Shown: positions 8,494 to 17,464, counted from the first letter of the stretch. The stretch is 64,000 nucleotides of DNA from CAJBVW01 sp964457335 (GCA_964457335.1 CAYWGD010000003.1:124001-188000); one strand, 5' to 3'. Notes: a model not told the origin generated them from the letters alone. Program-made: numbers and translations.

Positions 8494-11096
8494 CCCGCAT
8501 GGACCCCGTGGCGCAGGCCCCGCGCCCTCCGCACGCGCTCGTCGAGGCGACGAGCCCCGACTCCTTCCGGTCCGGGATGCTCCCGCGTTTCGGGCTCCCG
8601 TACTTCCTGCTCGGGCTTCCGCTCTTCTTCCGCACGCTCCGCATGGAGGACCACTCCGCGGAGCGGATCCGGCGCGCCGCGGCGGGCGGCCCGGTCGTGT
8701 ACGTGCTCCACACGCGCTCCGTGGTCGACTGGCTGGCCCTGAACCGGGTCCTGGTCGAGCGGGGTCTGCCCCTCCCCGTGTTCACGAACGGCATCGACGC
8801 GACGTTCTGGATGCCGCTCGGCGACCAGTGGCGATCCCTCGTCCGGCGCTTCCGCGGCGAGACGCCCGCGTTCGACCCGATCGAGAGCGGCTGGCTCGCC
8901 GACTGCATCGCGAGCGGGCGCCCGACGTGCCTCTTCTTGGCCCCGCAGAAGGACCTCCGCGACCTCGTGGTGCGCCGGGAGGAGCCGGACCCCGTCGCGG
9001 CCCTGCTCGACGCGCAGGCGCGCACGGAGCGCCCGGTGCAGGTGGTGCCGATCGTGGTGATCGCCAACCGCTCTCCGGAGCCCGCTCACCGGGATGTCGG
9101 GAACTTCCTGCTCGGGCTCGAGGACATCCCGGGCTCGCTCGGGAAGCTCGCGATGATCGCGAGCCAGGGCGACGCGCTCGTGCAGGCGGGGGAGCCCATC
9201 CCGCTCTCGGACTACGTGGCGCGCTACCGGGACGAGCCGCGCCCGCGCCAGCTCAAGGTGCTGCGCCTCACGCTCCGCCGCTGGCTCTACCGCGAGGCGC
9301 GCGTGGTGCGCGGGCCCCGGTCGCGGCCCTACGGCTGGGTCCGGCGGCAGGTGCTCGAGAGCCGCCAGGTCACCGAGCTCGTGCAGCGCGAGTGCGCCGC
9401 CACGGGGAAGCCCGCCGAGCGGGTCCGCGCCGACGTCGCGCGCACGTACGACCGCGTCGCCGCGAGCTTCTCGTTCCCGGTCGTCCGGGTGTTCGCGAAC
9501 CTCTGCCGCCTCATCTGGCACCGCATCTACTCGGGCATCGACGTGCGCCCGCAGGACATCGACCGCATCCGCGAGGCGCTCCGCGCCGGCACGCCGGTGC
9601 TCGTCCCCTGCCACCGCTCGCATCTCGACTACCTGCTCATCTCGAGCCTGCTCTACGAGCACGACGTGGTCATCCCCCACATCGTCGCGGGGGACAACCT
9701 CTCCTTCTTCCCGCTGGGCTGGATCTTCCGGCGCTCCGGCGCGTTCTTCATCCGGCGCTCGTTCGGCGGCGACCGCGTCTTCCCGGTCGTGTTCGCCCGC
9801 TACCTCCAGGAGCTCGTGCACATGGAGGTGCCGATCGAGTTCTTCATCGAAGGCGGGCGCTCGCGCACCGGCAAGCTCCTGCCGCCGAAGGTCGGCGTGC
9901 TCGGGATGGTGCTCGACGGGGCCGCGAACGCGACGCGCGCCGATCGCGAGGTGACGTTCCTCCCGATCTACATCGGCTACGAGCAGATCGCCGAGGAGCG
10001 CGCCTACGCCCGCGAGCTGTCGGGCGCGCGCAAGGAGAAGGAGAGCGTCCAGCAGGTGGCGAAGGCCGCCGGGGTGCTCAAGAACCGCTACGGCAAGGTG
10101 TACCTGCGCGTCGGGGAGCCGCTCACCGCGCGGGAGATCTTCAGCGGCGAGGACTGGATGCGCGCGTCGAAGGACCGCCGCCACGAGCTCCTCATGGCCG
10201 CGGGCGAGCGCATCCTCCACCGCATCAACGTCGAGGCGGTGGCCCTCCCCACCGCGATCGTCGCGCTGGCCGTCCTGGCGCACCCGCGCCGGGGGCTGCG
10301 GCACGCCGAGCTCCGCGCCCGCGTCGAGCGGCTCCGGAGCTTCCTCGCGGCCGCGGGGGTGTCCGAGGGCGGCGGGATGAGCCACGTGGACGGCATCCTG
10401 GAGGAGGCCCTGTCGCGCTTCGCCGCCGGCCGGATGATCACCGAGCTTTCGGAGGAGCACGGGCGTGTCTACTCCATCGTGTCGGAGCGCCGGGTGACGC
10501 TGGAGTACTACAAGAACACCGTGCTGCACGCCTTCGCGCCGGCCGCGTTCTACGCCGGGGCCGTGCGCGCGCTCGGGCAGGACGTCGTCGATCGCGCCGC
10601 GGTCGCGCGCCTGTTCCGCCTCCAGCAGTTCCTCTTGCGCTACGAGTTCGTCCTCGATCCCGACGCGGACGAGGAGACGCTCGAGCGCCGCGCGGTCACG
10701 GGGCTCGAGGCCTACGGCGCGCTCGTGCGCGACGGCGACGTGCTCCGCGTCGCCGACCGCGCCCGCGTGGGCGAGATCGCGAACCTCGTCGCGAACTTCC
10801 TCGAGTCCTACCTCCTCGTGCTCCGCACCGCGAAGAACGCCAAGGGGCCGCTCGCCGCGAAGGACCTGTCCCGCGAGGCGCTGAGCTTCGGCAAGACGCT
10901 GCTCGCGGTCGACGAGATCACCCGGCCCGAGTCGCTCAACCTCGTGAACCTCGAGAACGCCGTGCGCTCCTTCGCGGAGGACGGCGTCTTGCGGCGCCTC
11001 CCCGACGGGCGCCTGGAGCTCGCGTCCGACGCCGCGAGCACCTACGTCGAGACGCTCGGGCGGCTGCTCCTCCAGGAAGGGGCCTCCCCCGCGTGA
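8490..11096 (+). CDS. plsB: glycerol-3-phosphate acyltransferase PlsB-type
   Basis: 868 residues, close to the ~800 of PlsB. The acyltransferase core shows block I H375-RSHL-D380, then VAGDNLSFFPLGWIFRRSGAF, the substrate-binding FIEGGRSRTGK and a VTFLPIYIGYE strand. The enzyme acylates position 1 of glycerol-3-phosphate at the inner membrane, opening phospholipid synthesis. The N-terminal 330 residues repeat a weaker acyltransferase-like arrangement (VLHTRSVVDWLALN), as in other long PlsB proteins. The GTG at 8490 overlaps the preceding stop; ATG 8499 is an alternative three codons in. The stop overlaps the next gene by 4 bases. Confidence 0.9.
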   Translation: MTRMDPVAQAPRPPHALVEATSPDSFRSGMLPRFGLPYFLLGLPLFFRTLRMEDHSAERIRRAAAGGPVVYVLHTRSVVDWLALNRVLVERGLPLPVFTNGIDATFWMPLGDQWRSLVRRFRGETPAFDPIESGWLADCIASGRPTCLFLAPQKDLRDLVVRREEPDPVAALLDAQARTERPVQVVPIVVIANRSPEPAHRDVGNFLLGLEDIPGSLGKLAMIASQGDALVQAGEPIPLSDYVARYRDEPRPRQLKVLRLTLRRWLYREARVVRGPRSRPYGWVRRQVLESRQVTELVQRECAATGKPAERVRADVARTYDRVAASFSFPVVRVFANLCRLIWHRIYSGIDVRPQDIDRIREALRAGTPVLVPCHRSHLDYLLISSLLYEHDVVIPHIVAGDNLSFFPLGWIFRRSGAFFIRRSFGGDRVFPVVFARYLQELVHMEVPIEFFIEGGRSRTGKLLPPKVGVLGMVLDGAANATRADREVTFLPIYIGYEQIAEERAYARELSGARKEKESVQQVAKAAGVLKNRYGKVYLRVGEPLTAREIFSGEDWMRASKDRRHELLMAAGERILHRINVEAVALPTAIVALAVLAHPRRGLRHAELRARVERLRSFLAAAGVSEGGGMSHVDGILEEALSRFAAGRMITELSEEHGRVYSIVSERRVTLEYYKNTVLHAFAPAAFYAGAVRALGQDVVDRAAVARLFRLQQFLLRYEFVLDPDADEETLERRAVTGLEAYGALVRDGDVLRVADRARVGEIANLVANFLESYLLVLRTAKNAKGPLAAKDLSREALSFGKTLLAVDEITRPESLNLVNLENAVRSFAEDGVLRRLPDGRLELASDAASTYVETLGRLLLQEGASPA

Positions 11097-11467
11097 GCGG
11101 CGCCGACGACCTCTTCTCCACCGAGGCGCCCGCGCCCGTGCACGACCGCCTCGGGCGGGTGGAGAAGCTCCTCGCGATCGCGCTGCCGCTCAACGCGCTG
11201 GGGATCTTCTGCTTCACCGGCGTGCCCGGGGCCGTGCTCGCGCTGCTCGCGTGGCACACGGCGGACGAGGAGATGCTCCGGATCGAGAGCGGCGCCTTGC
11301 CTGCCGACCGGATGGTCCGGGCGCGGCGCCTCCGCGGCCTCGGCTTCGGGCTCCTCGTGTTCGCGCTCCTCTCGCTGAGCGCGCAGGTCACGCTGTTCGC
11401 TATCGGCTTCTACGCCGGCCTGCTCGAGCTCCTGGGAGTGGTCGCGAGCGGCGGGGCGGGGCTGTAG
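11093..11467 (+). CDS. small two-segment membrane protein
   Basis: 124 residues with two hydrophobic segments (about 28-52 and 83-118) separated by a charged stretch rich in Arg and Glu. I do not recognise a family. It starts with GTG in a 4-base overlap with the plsB stop and lies 2 bases before the ybaK-like gene, so it belongs to the same operon. A role beside PlsB at the membrane is possible but rests only on position. Confidence 0.65.
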   Translation: MSGADDLFSTEAPAPVHDRLGRVEKLLAIALPLNALGIFCFTGVPGAVLALLAWHTADEEMLRIESGALPADRMVRARRLRGLGFGLLVFALLSLSAQVTLFAIGFYAGLLELLGVVASGGAGL

Positions 11468-11469
11468 GC

Positions 11470-11976
11470 GTGGACGCGCTCTCCGTGCGCCCGTCCCCCG
11501 CCGACCGGCTCCTCGCGCTGCTCGACGCCGCGGGTCGGCCCTACACGCTCCTGCGCCACGCGGAGGCCCGCACCGCCCGCGAGGCTGCCACGGCGCGCGG
11601 CACCCCGCTCTCGCTCGGCGGGAAGTCCGTGGTGATGCGTTTCGACAAGCTCGGCTTCGTGGTGCTCGTCGTGGGCAGCGACCGCCGCGTGGAAGGGCGG
11701 GCGCTCCGCAAGGCCCTGGGCGTGCAGCGCTACCGCTTCGCCACCGCCGACGAGCTCCGGGAGCTGACCGGGCTCACCCCCGGCGAGGTGCCGCCCTTCG
11801 GGCGCCCGCTCTTCGACGTGGAGCTCCTCGTGGGCGCGGACCTCGCGGCGCGCGAGGAGATCGTGTTCGCCGCGGCCGATCGCACCCGGTCGGTGCGCAT
11901 GGCGGTCCCCGACTGGCTCGTGGTGGCCGGGCCGCGCGTGGTGCCGGCGTTCACGGTCGAGGACGATCCGGGCTGA
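11470..11976 (+). CDS. YbaK/ProX-type aminoacyl-tRNA deacylase
   Basis: 168 residues forming one YbaK domain: LLRHAEARTAREAATARG, the conserved lysine region GGKSVVMRFDK, VVGSDRRVEGRALRKALG and TGLTPGEVPPFG. Family members hydrolyse mischarged aminoacyl-tRNAs in trans (for example Cys-tRNAPro or Ala-tRNAPro). The actual specificity cannot be set from sequence. The GTG at 11470 follows the previous stop by two bases. It is the last gene of the lipoprotein-plsB operon; a parS-like palindrome begins at the base after its stop codon. Confidence 0.85.
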   Translation: MDALSVRPSPADRLLALLDAAGRPYTLLRHAEARTAREAATARGTPLSLGGKSVVMRFDKLGFVVLVVGSDRRVEGRALRKALGVQRYRFATADELRELTGLTPGEVPPFGRPLFDVELLVGADLAAREEIVFAAADRTRSVRMAVPDWLVVAGPRVVPAFTVEDDPG

Positions 11977-11992
11977 TGTTCCACGTGGAACG
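11977..11992. promoter_or_regulatory. parS-like ParB binding site
   Basis: A perfect 14-base palindrome GTTCCACGTGGAAC (11978-11991) sits within TGTTCCACGTGGAACG, matching the near-universal chromosomal parS consensus TGTTnCACGTGnAACA at all but the last base. It lies in the short gap between two convergent genes, where no promoter is expected. A second, fuller copy is at 47162-47181. Confidence 0.8.
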
Positions 11993-12024
11993 TGTCGCGG
12001 TTGCGCCAGTGACGCCGCGAGGAA

Positions 12025-13101
12025 TCAGCCCGGCGCCAGCTCCACCCGGCTGTCGTCGCCGAGCAGGAGCGTGAGCGGCCCGCCCGGCCCGCGCACGTCC
12101 GCGCGCCGCCCGAGCACCGAGTCGCGCAGGCGCACGTCCCGCACGCGCGCGTCCTCGTAGAGCACCGAGCGCGCGACCTCGGCCCGCTCCACGACGGCGC
12201 CGGGCCCCACGCTCACGAACGGCCCGATCGTCGCGTCGACGACGCGCGCGCCCGCCCCGATCACCGCGGGCCCGACGATGCGGGAGCGGATCACCCGCGC
12301 GCCCGCCGCGACGCCCACGGGGCCCTCGAGCACGCTGTCCTCCACCGCGCCGTGGATCGCCGGCGAGAAGCGCGTGGCCAGCACGGCCTCGTTCGCGCGC
12401 AGCAGGTCGTCCTTCTTGCCCGTGTCGAGCCACCACGAGCGGAGGCGCTCGAAGCGCACCTCGTGCCCCGCGTCGAGGAGCGCCGTGATCGCGTCGGTGA
12501 TCTCGAGCTCCCCGCGGGCGGACGGACGGAGCGTGGCGATCGCGTCGTGGATGGCGGCGCGGAAGAGGTAGATCCCGACGAGCGCGAGGTTGCTCGCCGG
12601 CACGGCCGGCTTCTCCACGAGGCGCCGCACGCGGCCGTGCGCGTCGACCTCCGCGACGCCGAACTGGCGCGGGTCGTCCACCTCCGCGAGGAGCACCGAC
12701 GCCGCGAGGTCCGGGCGGGCCGCGAAGGCGGACACGTGCGGGCCGAGGCGCTCCCCGACGAGGTTGTCGCCGAGGAACATGCAGAAGGGGTCGTCGCCCA
12801 GGAGCGGCCGCGCGGTCGCGACGGCGTGCGCGAGCCCGAGCGGCGCGGGCTGCGTGACGTAGCGGATCCCGGCGTCCCATTCGGCCGCCGCGTCGACGGC
12901 CCGCCGGATCTCGTCGCCCGTCTCCGGCGAGAGCAGCACGACCAGGTCGCGCACGCCGGCGTCCACGAGCGTGTCGAGGACGTAGAACAGGATCGGGCGG
13001 TTCGCCACGGGGAGGAGCTGCTTCGACCCGGTGTGGGTCAACGGGCGGAGGCGGCTCCCGCGGCCCCCCGCCAGCACGAGTCCTCGCATCGAGTGGGGCA
13101 T
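12025..13101 (-). CDS. sugar-1-phosphate thymidylyltransferase, long RmlA type
   Basis: 358 residues. The nucleotidyltransferase signature GLVLAGGRGSRLRPLT with the KQLLPVANRP lysine loop is intact. FLGDN is the metal-binding motif and LVEKP and WLDTGKKDD are typical of dTDP-glucose synthases. From about residue 250 a left-handed beta-helix (repeated VAAGARVIRS.IVGPAVIGAGA hexads) is fused on, as in the long antibiotic-type RmlA/StrD enzymes rather than the short enteric RmlA. It should activate glucose-1-phosphate or a related sugar for cell-surface or secondary-metabolite glycans. The ATG at 13101 has a GGGGAG ribosome site 7 bases upstream. No rmlB/C/D genes are nearby. Confidence 0.85.
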   Translation of the reverse strand: MPHSMRGLVLAGGRGSRLRPLTHTGSKQLLPVANRPILFYVLDTLVDAGVRDLVVLLSPETGDEIRRAVDAAAEWDAGIRYVTQPAPLGLAHAVATARPLLGDDPFCMFLGDNLVGERLGPHVSAFAARPDLAASVLLAEVDDPRQFGVAEVDAHGRVRRLVEKPAVPASNLALVGIYLFRAAIHDAIATLRPSARGELEITDAITALLDAGHEVRFERLRSWWLDTGKKDDLLRANEAVLATRFSPAIHGAVEDSVLEGPVGVAAGARVIRSRIVGPAVIGAGARVVDATIGPFVSVGPGAVVERAEVARSVLYEDARVRDVRLRDSVLGRRADVRGPGGPLTLLLGDDSRVELAPG

Positions 13102-13288
13102 GGGCGTTCTCCCCGCTATCCTCGGGGCAGCCGCGTTGCGCTGCGGCGACGTCGGCGCGGGGCGTGCACGTCGGCGGCTCCCTGCCCGGATCGGGCCCCG
13201 GGCACCCGAGCCTCCGACGCTCCTCCCGGGCACCCAGGCTGCCGCAGCGCGGAGCGGCTGCCCAGACGGAACCTACGATCCCGCCCGG

Positions 13289-14530
13289 TCAACCCCGCTT
13301 GCGTCCGCCCTTCCCGCGCTCCTGGCCGCCGCCCTTGCGCTTCGGGGCGGCCTTCGGCTTCTCGGGGGGCGGCTTGCGCTCGCGGGCCGCGCGGAGCTTC
13401 TCGCCGGTGTCCAGGCGCCCGCCGGACTTGAGCCGGTCGATCTGCCCGAGCAGCGGGGCGTCGTCGGGCGTGACGAGGTTGATGACCTTGCCCTTGGCGC
13501 CCTGGCGGCCCACGCGCCCGATGCGGTGCAGGTACTCGCTCGCCTTCTCGGGGAGCTCGTAGTTGAGCACGAAGGCGAGGCCCTCGAGGTGCAGGCCGCG
13601 GCCGCCGAGCTCGGTGGTGACGAGCACGCGGCCCTCGCCGGCGCGGAAGGCCTTGAGCGCGCGGCGGCGCTCCTCGGGCGAGAGCGCGCCGTGGATGACC
13701 GCGACGGCGTGGCCGCGATCGCGCAGGGTGGCCCCGACGAGGTCGGCGGTCTCGCGGCGGTTGCAGAACAGGATGCCGCGGGCGCTCGGCGGGAGCGCGA
13801 CGAGCGCGTCGTGCGTCGCGTCCATCCGCTCGATGGGCTTGACCTTGACGTTCTGGATGGTGACCGACTCGGGGGCGCTGTGCGCGTCCTTCGAGAGGAG
13901 CAGCACCGGGCGCTCGGGCCGGGTCAGGAGCCACGCGCGGATGGGCTCGGGCAGCGTGGCCGACACGTACGCGATCGACGCGGCGCGCGGCACGGCGTCG
14001 AGGATGCGCTCGATGTCGGGGCGCTGGCCCGGGGAGAGCAGGGTGTCGGCCTCGTCGACCACGAGCATGCGCACGTCGTCGAGGCGCACGAGCCCGGCCT
14101 TCAGGAGCGCGACGAGGCGGGGCGGGTTGGCCACCAGCACGTCGAAGGGCTCCGCGAGCTGGAGCCGCTGCTGGCGCTCGGTGAGCCCGCCGGACGCGGC
14201 GCGGACCCGCGCCTTCAGCGCGTGGGCGACGCCCTTCACGGCGCGCATGGTCTGGTCGACGAGCTCGCGCGTGCCCGTGAGGATGACGGCGCGCGGCCGG
14301 GCACGCTCCGTGACGAGGCCCTCGGCCGACTCGATGTCGTGCAGGCGCTGGAGGATCGGCAGGGCGTACGCCAGGGTCTTGCCCGAGCCCGTGCGGGCGA
14401 CGAGCACGGCGCTCGCGCCGCCGAGCAGCGCGGGCACCGCGATACGTTGGACCGGCGTGGGCTGTGTCAGCCCGGCGGTGGCCAGGGACTGTGCGAGGGG
14501 CACGAGCAGCCCCAGATCGGCGAAGGACAT
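13289..14530 (-). CDS. DEAD-box RNA helicase
   Basis: 413 residues with the full DEAD-box motif set: Q motif (PTPVQRIAVPALL), motif I ARTGSGKT (45-52), motif II DEAD (159-162), motif III SAT (190-192) and motif VI HRIGRVGR (335-342). Motif Ib reads NPPRL where TPGRL is usual. The C-terminal 40 residues are a Lys/Arg/Gly/Pro-rich RNA-binding tail. It should unwind RNA duplexes in ribosome assembly or mRNA decay. The ATG at 14530 has GAGAGG just upstream. The 167 bases before the start contain an unusual run of Gs on this strand (14606-14628) that could form a quadruplex. Confidence 0.92.
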   Translation of the reverse strand: MSFADLGLLVPLAQSLATAGLTQPTPVQRIAVPALLGGASAVLVARTGSGKTLAYALPILQRLHDIESAEGLVTERARPRAVILTGTRELVDQTMRAVKGVAHALKARVRAASGGLTERQQRLQLAEPFDVLVANPPRLVALLKAGLVRLDDVRMLVVDEADTLLSPGQRPDIERILDAVPRAASIAYVSATLPEPIRAWLLTRPERPVLLLSKDAHSAPESVTIQNVKVKPIERMDATHDALVALPPSARGILFCNRRETADLVGATLRDRGHAVAVIHGALSPEERRRALKAFRAGEGRVLVTTELGGRGLHLEGLAFVLNYELPEKASEYLHRIGRVGRQGAKGKVINLVTPDDAPLLGQIDRLKSGGRLDTGEKLRAARERKPPPEKPKAAPKRKGGGQERGKGGRKRG

Positions 14531-14697
14531 TTTCCTCTCTATCGCGTCCCACTGACAGGCGGATGAAGGTGTGGTATGACCGAAGGGCGCGGGGTGTCGC
14601 AGCGGCACCACCCCCCACCCCCCACCCCGGTGTTGCTCCGCCCCGCGCATTTCCCCCTCCCGCCGGAAACGGCGCCGTGTGGGGCGCGCGCCGGGCT

Positions 14698-15360
14698 TCA
14701 CTTCGGCGACGGCTCCGACATCGGCGGGGGCTCGATCGTGGCGGGGAGCGGGTTCGCCTTCTCGACGGGCTCGCACGCGCCGCCGGGCGCGGGGAGCGTG
14801 ATCGCCTCGCTGCGCACGCCGGTGAAAAGGATGGTTCGATCCGGGCTTGTGCGCTCTAGTGAGAGTTGGAGCCCGCCGACCGCGGTGGGGCGCGCCCACG
14901 TCCAGCTGCCGGTCCGGCCGCTCTCGAGCACGTAGGTCCAGCCCGTCACGTCGCCGGTCGCGCGGTCGACGTGGAAGGTGTAGCGGTCGCCCGGCGTGAG
15001 GCCGACCTGCGCGAAGGTGACCACGAGATCGTCGCCCTGCTCGGCCACGTTCACGCCGGGATCCCGGAGCTTCGACGGGGCGAGGAGCCAGTACTGGTCG
15101 TTCGTGAAGTACGCCCAGGCCTCCTTCTGCAGCGGGTCGGTCCCGGTGTAGGGCACCGTCGTGACGACCGAGCATTCGCCCCGCTCGTCGTTCCAGCTCA
15201 CCAGCACCTTGCCCCCGGGGATGTCCCAGCGGTGCGTGCGGGCCTTGCCGCCCACCGCGAACGTGAACTGGAGGCCGGGCTCGCGGTACGGGTCCCCGGC
15301 GCGGGTGACGACCGCGTCGAGGAGCGTGGGGGCGGCGAAGGCGAGCGGGAGGAGCAGCAT
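14698..15360 (-). CDS. secreted protein of unknown function
   Basis: 220 residues beginning with a short signal peptide (MLLLPLAFAAPTLLDAV). The mature part is rich in Trp, Thr and Asp with alternating beta-type segments (YREPGLQFTFAVGG, DRYTFHVDRATGDVTGWTYVLE) and ends in a Pro-rich tail (PPPMSEPSP). I do not recognise a family; the strand pattern suggests an exported beta-sandwich. It lies 167 bases downstream of the helicase start region and is divergent from the ankyrin gene. Confidence 0.65.
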   Translation of the reverse strand: MLLLPLAFAAPTLLDAVVTRAGDPYREPGLQFTFAVGGKARTHRWDIPGGKVLVSWNDERGECSVVTTVPYTGTDPLQKEAWAYFTNDQYWLLAPSKLRDPGVNVAEQGDDLVVTFAQVGLTPGDRYTFHVDRATGDVTGWTYVLESGRTGSWTWARPTAVGGLQLSLERTSPDRTILFTGVRSEAITLPAPGGACEPVEKANPLPATIEPPPMSEPSPK

Positions 15361-15462
15361 GGGGCCGGCTAACCGGGGAGGCGCCGGGCGGCGGCTCCAC
15401 GTGCTGGCACGCTCGCTTCGCCGGGGGCTGGCTGACGGGGCGGGCGCGGGGCACCTTGGCGC

Positions 15463-16701
15463 ATGCATCCGATCTTCACCCACGTCGAGCGGGGGCGCCT
15501 CGAAGCGCTGCGCGGGCTCCTGCTGGCGGAGCCCGCGTCCGTTCACATGCGCAACGACGACGACGAGACGCCGTTGCACGTCGCGAGCGCGCGCAGGGCG
15601 CCGGCGCTGGTCGAGGCGCTGCTCGCCGCCGGGGCGGACCCCGACGCGCGCGACGGGATGCGACGCACGCCGCTGCATGGCGCGGCGTTCGCCCGCGACG
15701 GGGGCGCGGTGCGTCGGCTCCTCGCGGCGGGCGCCGACCCGGATGCGGTCGATTCGCTCGGCGACCGGCCCCTGACGAAGGCCGGCGGCTGGCCGGAGGG
15801 AGTGGCGCTGCTGCGGGAGGCCGGCGCCGTCTACGATCTCGAGGCCCGGCTCGCCAACGGTGACGAAGACGGGCTCGCCGCCCTGCTCCGGGACACGCCC
15901 GACGCCGTCGCGGCGCACCCCGACCGGGAGCGGCTGAAGGACCTGGCGGGCCAGGGCCGCACCGCGCAGGAGGCACGGCGGTTGATCGGGCTCCTCGGCC
16001 TCGGCGCGCGGCCGGGCCGGAAGGCGGCCCCCGCGAAGCCGAGCCCTCCGGAGCCGAGGCCTCCGGAGCCGAGTCCTCCGGAGCCGAGTCCAGCGGAGCT
16101 CCTCGCGGCCGCCGAGGAGGGGAAGGCCGCGGCCGTGCGGAAGCTCCTCGACGCGGACGCCGCGCTGCTCGCCGCGGTCAACGACGACGGTGACGGGCCC
16201 CTCCACCTCGCCGCGTGGCAGGGCCACCGCGCCGTGGTCACGCTGCTCCTCGAGCGCGGGGCGCCCGTCGACGCGGCGGGTGCGGGCGGCCAGACGCCGC
16301 TGCACTACGCCGTCCGCCACGGGCAGGCCAAGGTGGTGAAGGCCCTGCTCGACGCCGGCGCCGATCCCGCCCGGCGGGACGAGGACGGCACGAGCGCGTG
16401 GTACGCGGCCGCCCTCGCGGCCGACGACGACACCGTCCGCGTGCTCGACCGCTCCGGCCACGCCCCCGACCTCGACGCCGCCGTCACCCTCGGGCGCCTC
16501 GGCGAGGTGGAGCGGTGCCTCGCCGAGCGGCCGGACGCCGTGCGGGCGCACCCGGACCCCGCGCGGCTGTGGTCGGACGCGCGCGCCGCGGTCGAGCTGG
16601 CCGCCGAGTCGGCCGACAACCGCGCCTCCGGGCTCGCGAAGGCACGGGCCCTGCTCGATCGGCTCGTGGCGGCCGGACTGCCCGACGAGAGCGCGGGCTG
16701 A
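15463..16701 (+). CDS. ankyrin-repeat protein
   Basis: 412 residues with two blocks of ankyrin repeats. The first (about 10-130) has DDETPLHVASARRAPALVEALLAAGADPDARD and two more units. The second (about 205-330) has DGPLHLAAWQGHRAVVTLLLERGAPVD and TPLHYAVRHGQAKVVKALLDAGADP. Between them is a Pro-Glu-rich linker made from a repeated PPEPSPPEPSP unit. No signal peptide or catalytic domain is visible, so a cytoplasmic protein-binding role is likely. The ATG at 15463 follows the divergent gene by 102 bases. A GC-rich repeat starts directly after its stop. Confidence 0.85.
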   Translation: MHPIFTHVERGRLEALRGLLLAEPASVHMRNDDDETPLHVASARRAPALVEALLAAGADPDARDGMRRTPLHGAAFARDGGAVRRLLAAGADPDAVDSLGDRPLTKAGGWPEGVALLREAGAVYDLEARLANGDEDGLAALLRDTPDAVAAHPDRERLKDLAGQGRTAQEARRLIGLLGLGARPGRKAAPAKPSPPEPRPPEPSPPEPSPAELLAAAEEGKAAAVRKLLDADAALLAAVNDDGDGPLHLAAWQGHRAVVTLLLERGAPVDAAGAGGQTPLHYAVRHGQAKVVKALLDAGADPARRDEDGTSAWYAAALAADDDTVRVLDRSGHAPDLDAAVTLGRLGEVERCLAERPDAVRAHPDPARLWSDARAAVELAAESADNRASGLAKARALLDRLVAAGLPDESAG

Positions 16702-16704
16702 GCG

Positions 16705-16765
16705 CCGGGGGCGTCGCGGGGGGCTCGCCCCTGGGGCGAGCCCCGCGCAACGCCCCCCGGCGAGG
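16705..16765. repeat. GC-rich palindromic repeat, second family, copy 1
   Basis: Directly after the ankyrin stop codon. It contains a perfect palindrome GGCTCGCCCC-T-GGGGCGAGCC and both orientations of the GGGGCGTTGCGGGG/CCCCGCAACGCCCC motif shared with the copies at 32686, 49391 and 50509. It may act as a bidirectional terminator between the convergent ankyrin and thiC transcription units. Downstream sequence to 16804 is GC-rich with no coding signal. Confidence 0.6.
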
Positions 16766-16804
16766 GCCCCAGGCCCCCGCGCCCCGGCGGGCCGCCCGCG
16801 GCCC

Positions 16805-17163
16805 GCGTGACGTAGCGCGGCACATGCGCACCCATCTCGGCCGCTACGTCACGCTCAGCGTGACGTAGCTCGCCAGATGGACCGGGATCTCGGCCGCTAC
16901 GTCACGCTCAGCGTGACGTAGCTCGCCAGATGGACCGGGATNNNNNNNNNNNNNNNNNNNNNNNNNNNNNNNNNNNNNNNNNNNNNNNNNNNNNNNNNNN
17001 NNNNNNNNNNNNNNNNNNNNNNNNNNNNNNNNNNNNNNNNNTCGGCCGCTACGTCACGCTCAGCGTGACGTAGCTCGCCAGATGGACCGGGATCTCCGGC
17101 GCTACGTCACGCTCAGCGTGACGTAGCTCGCCAGATGGACCGGGATCTCCGGCGCTACGTCAC
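16805..17163. repeat. 53-bp palindromic tandem array interrupted by assembly gap
   Basis: Four full 27-base palindromes (13-base arms GCTACGTCACGCT and AGCGTGACGTAGC around one C) lie at 16843, 16896, 17048 and 17101, with a right half-site at 16805 and a left half-site at 17154. Spacers are exactly 26 bases, giving a 53-base period. Spacers 2, 4 and 5 are nearly identical (TCGCCAGATGGACCGGGATC then CTCCGG or TCGGCC); spacer 1 differs in its first half. Because the array begins and ends with half-palindromes, the unit is better seen as a hairpin with a 12-base stem and 26-base loop, repeated head to tail. The true copy number is unknown because of the N run. Confidence 0.85.
16942..17041. other. 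assembly gap (100 N)
   Basis: Exactly 100 N inside the 53-bp tandem array, with the same repeat unit on both sides. This is the standard placeholder for a scaffold gap of unknown length, and the array is the obvious cause of the break. Confidence 0.95.
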
Positions 17164-17291
17164 GGGCACGCCGTCGGCGCTCACTCCACCGTGCTGTTCT
17201 CCGTCGCCGGCGCGGCCGTTCGCCGGCCGCTCGAAGCAGGGCCGCGCACGGGACCGGAGATGCGCAAGGGAGAGCTCGTAGCCCCCCGCCG

Positions 17292-17464
17292 CGCCGCGCG
17301 AGGGGGGCCGGAGGGCCGCGCGGGCGCGCCATCCGTCGCGGGCCGGAGGCCACGCCGCCACTCCGAGCCCGCGCGGGTCGGCCGCCGCGCGGGCGGCCGA
17401 CCGAGCGGCTCCGCCGCGAGCCCGGAGGACACCCGACCCCGCGTCCTCGCGGGGGCGCGCCCGG
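17292..17464 (-). repeat. structured post-gene repeat element, copy A (after thiC)
   Basis: About 173 bases, the first of three copies (others at 21421 and 40611). Read in the direction of thiC, the order is GGGCGCGCCC, a C/G-rich hairpin, a conserved CGGGTGTCCTCCGGG block, a second hairpin with 10-base arms at 17377-17386 and 17392-17401 around GCGCG, a small GGCC hairpin, and a CCGGCCCCCCTCGCGCG end. It begins 46 bases after the thiC stop. The remaining sequence 17164-17291 has no feature that I can support. Confidence 0.75.
17437..17454 (-). terminator. hairpin of repeat element A, likely thiC terminator
   Basis: Stem CCCCGCG / CGCGGGG with a four-base loop, about 55 bases past the thiC stop. 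There is no T-run after it, so efficient intrinsic termination would rest on stem strength alone, as is common in GC-rich genomes, or need Rho. Confidence 0.5.

Noticed and set aside
14606..14628. G-quadruplex control element in the helicase leader
   Set aside because: The minus strand has GGGG-T-GGGGGG-T-GGGGGG-T-GG, but the last run is short and nothing else supports function; kept only as a remark.
16805..17163. CRISPR array
   Set aside because: Repeat (27) and spacer (26) lengths fit, but spacers are the same sequence and the repeat is a perfect palindrome; no cas genes are present.
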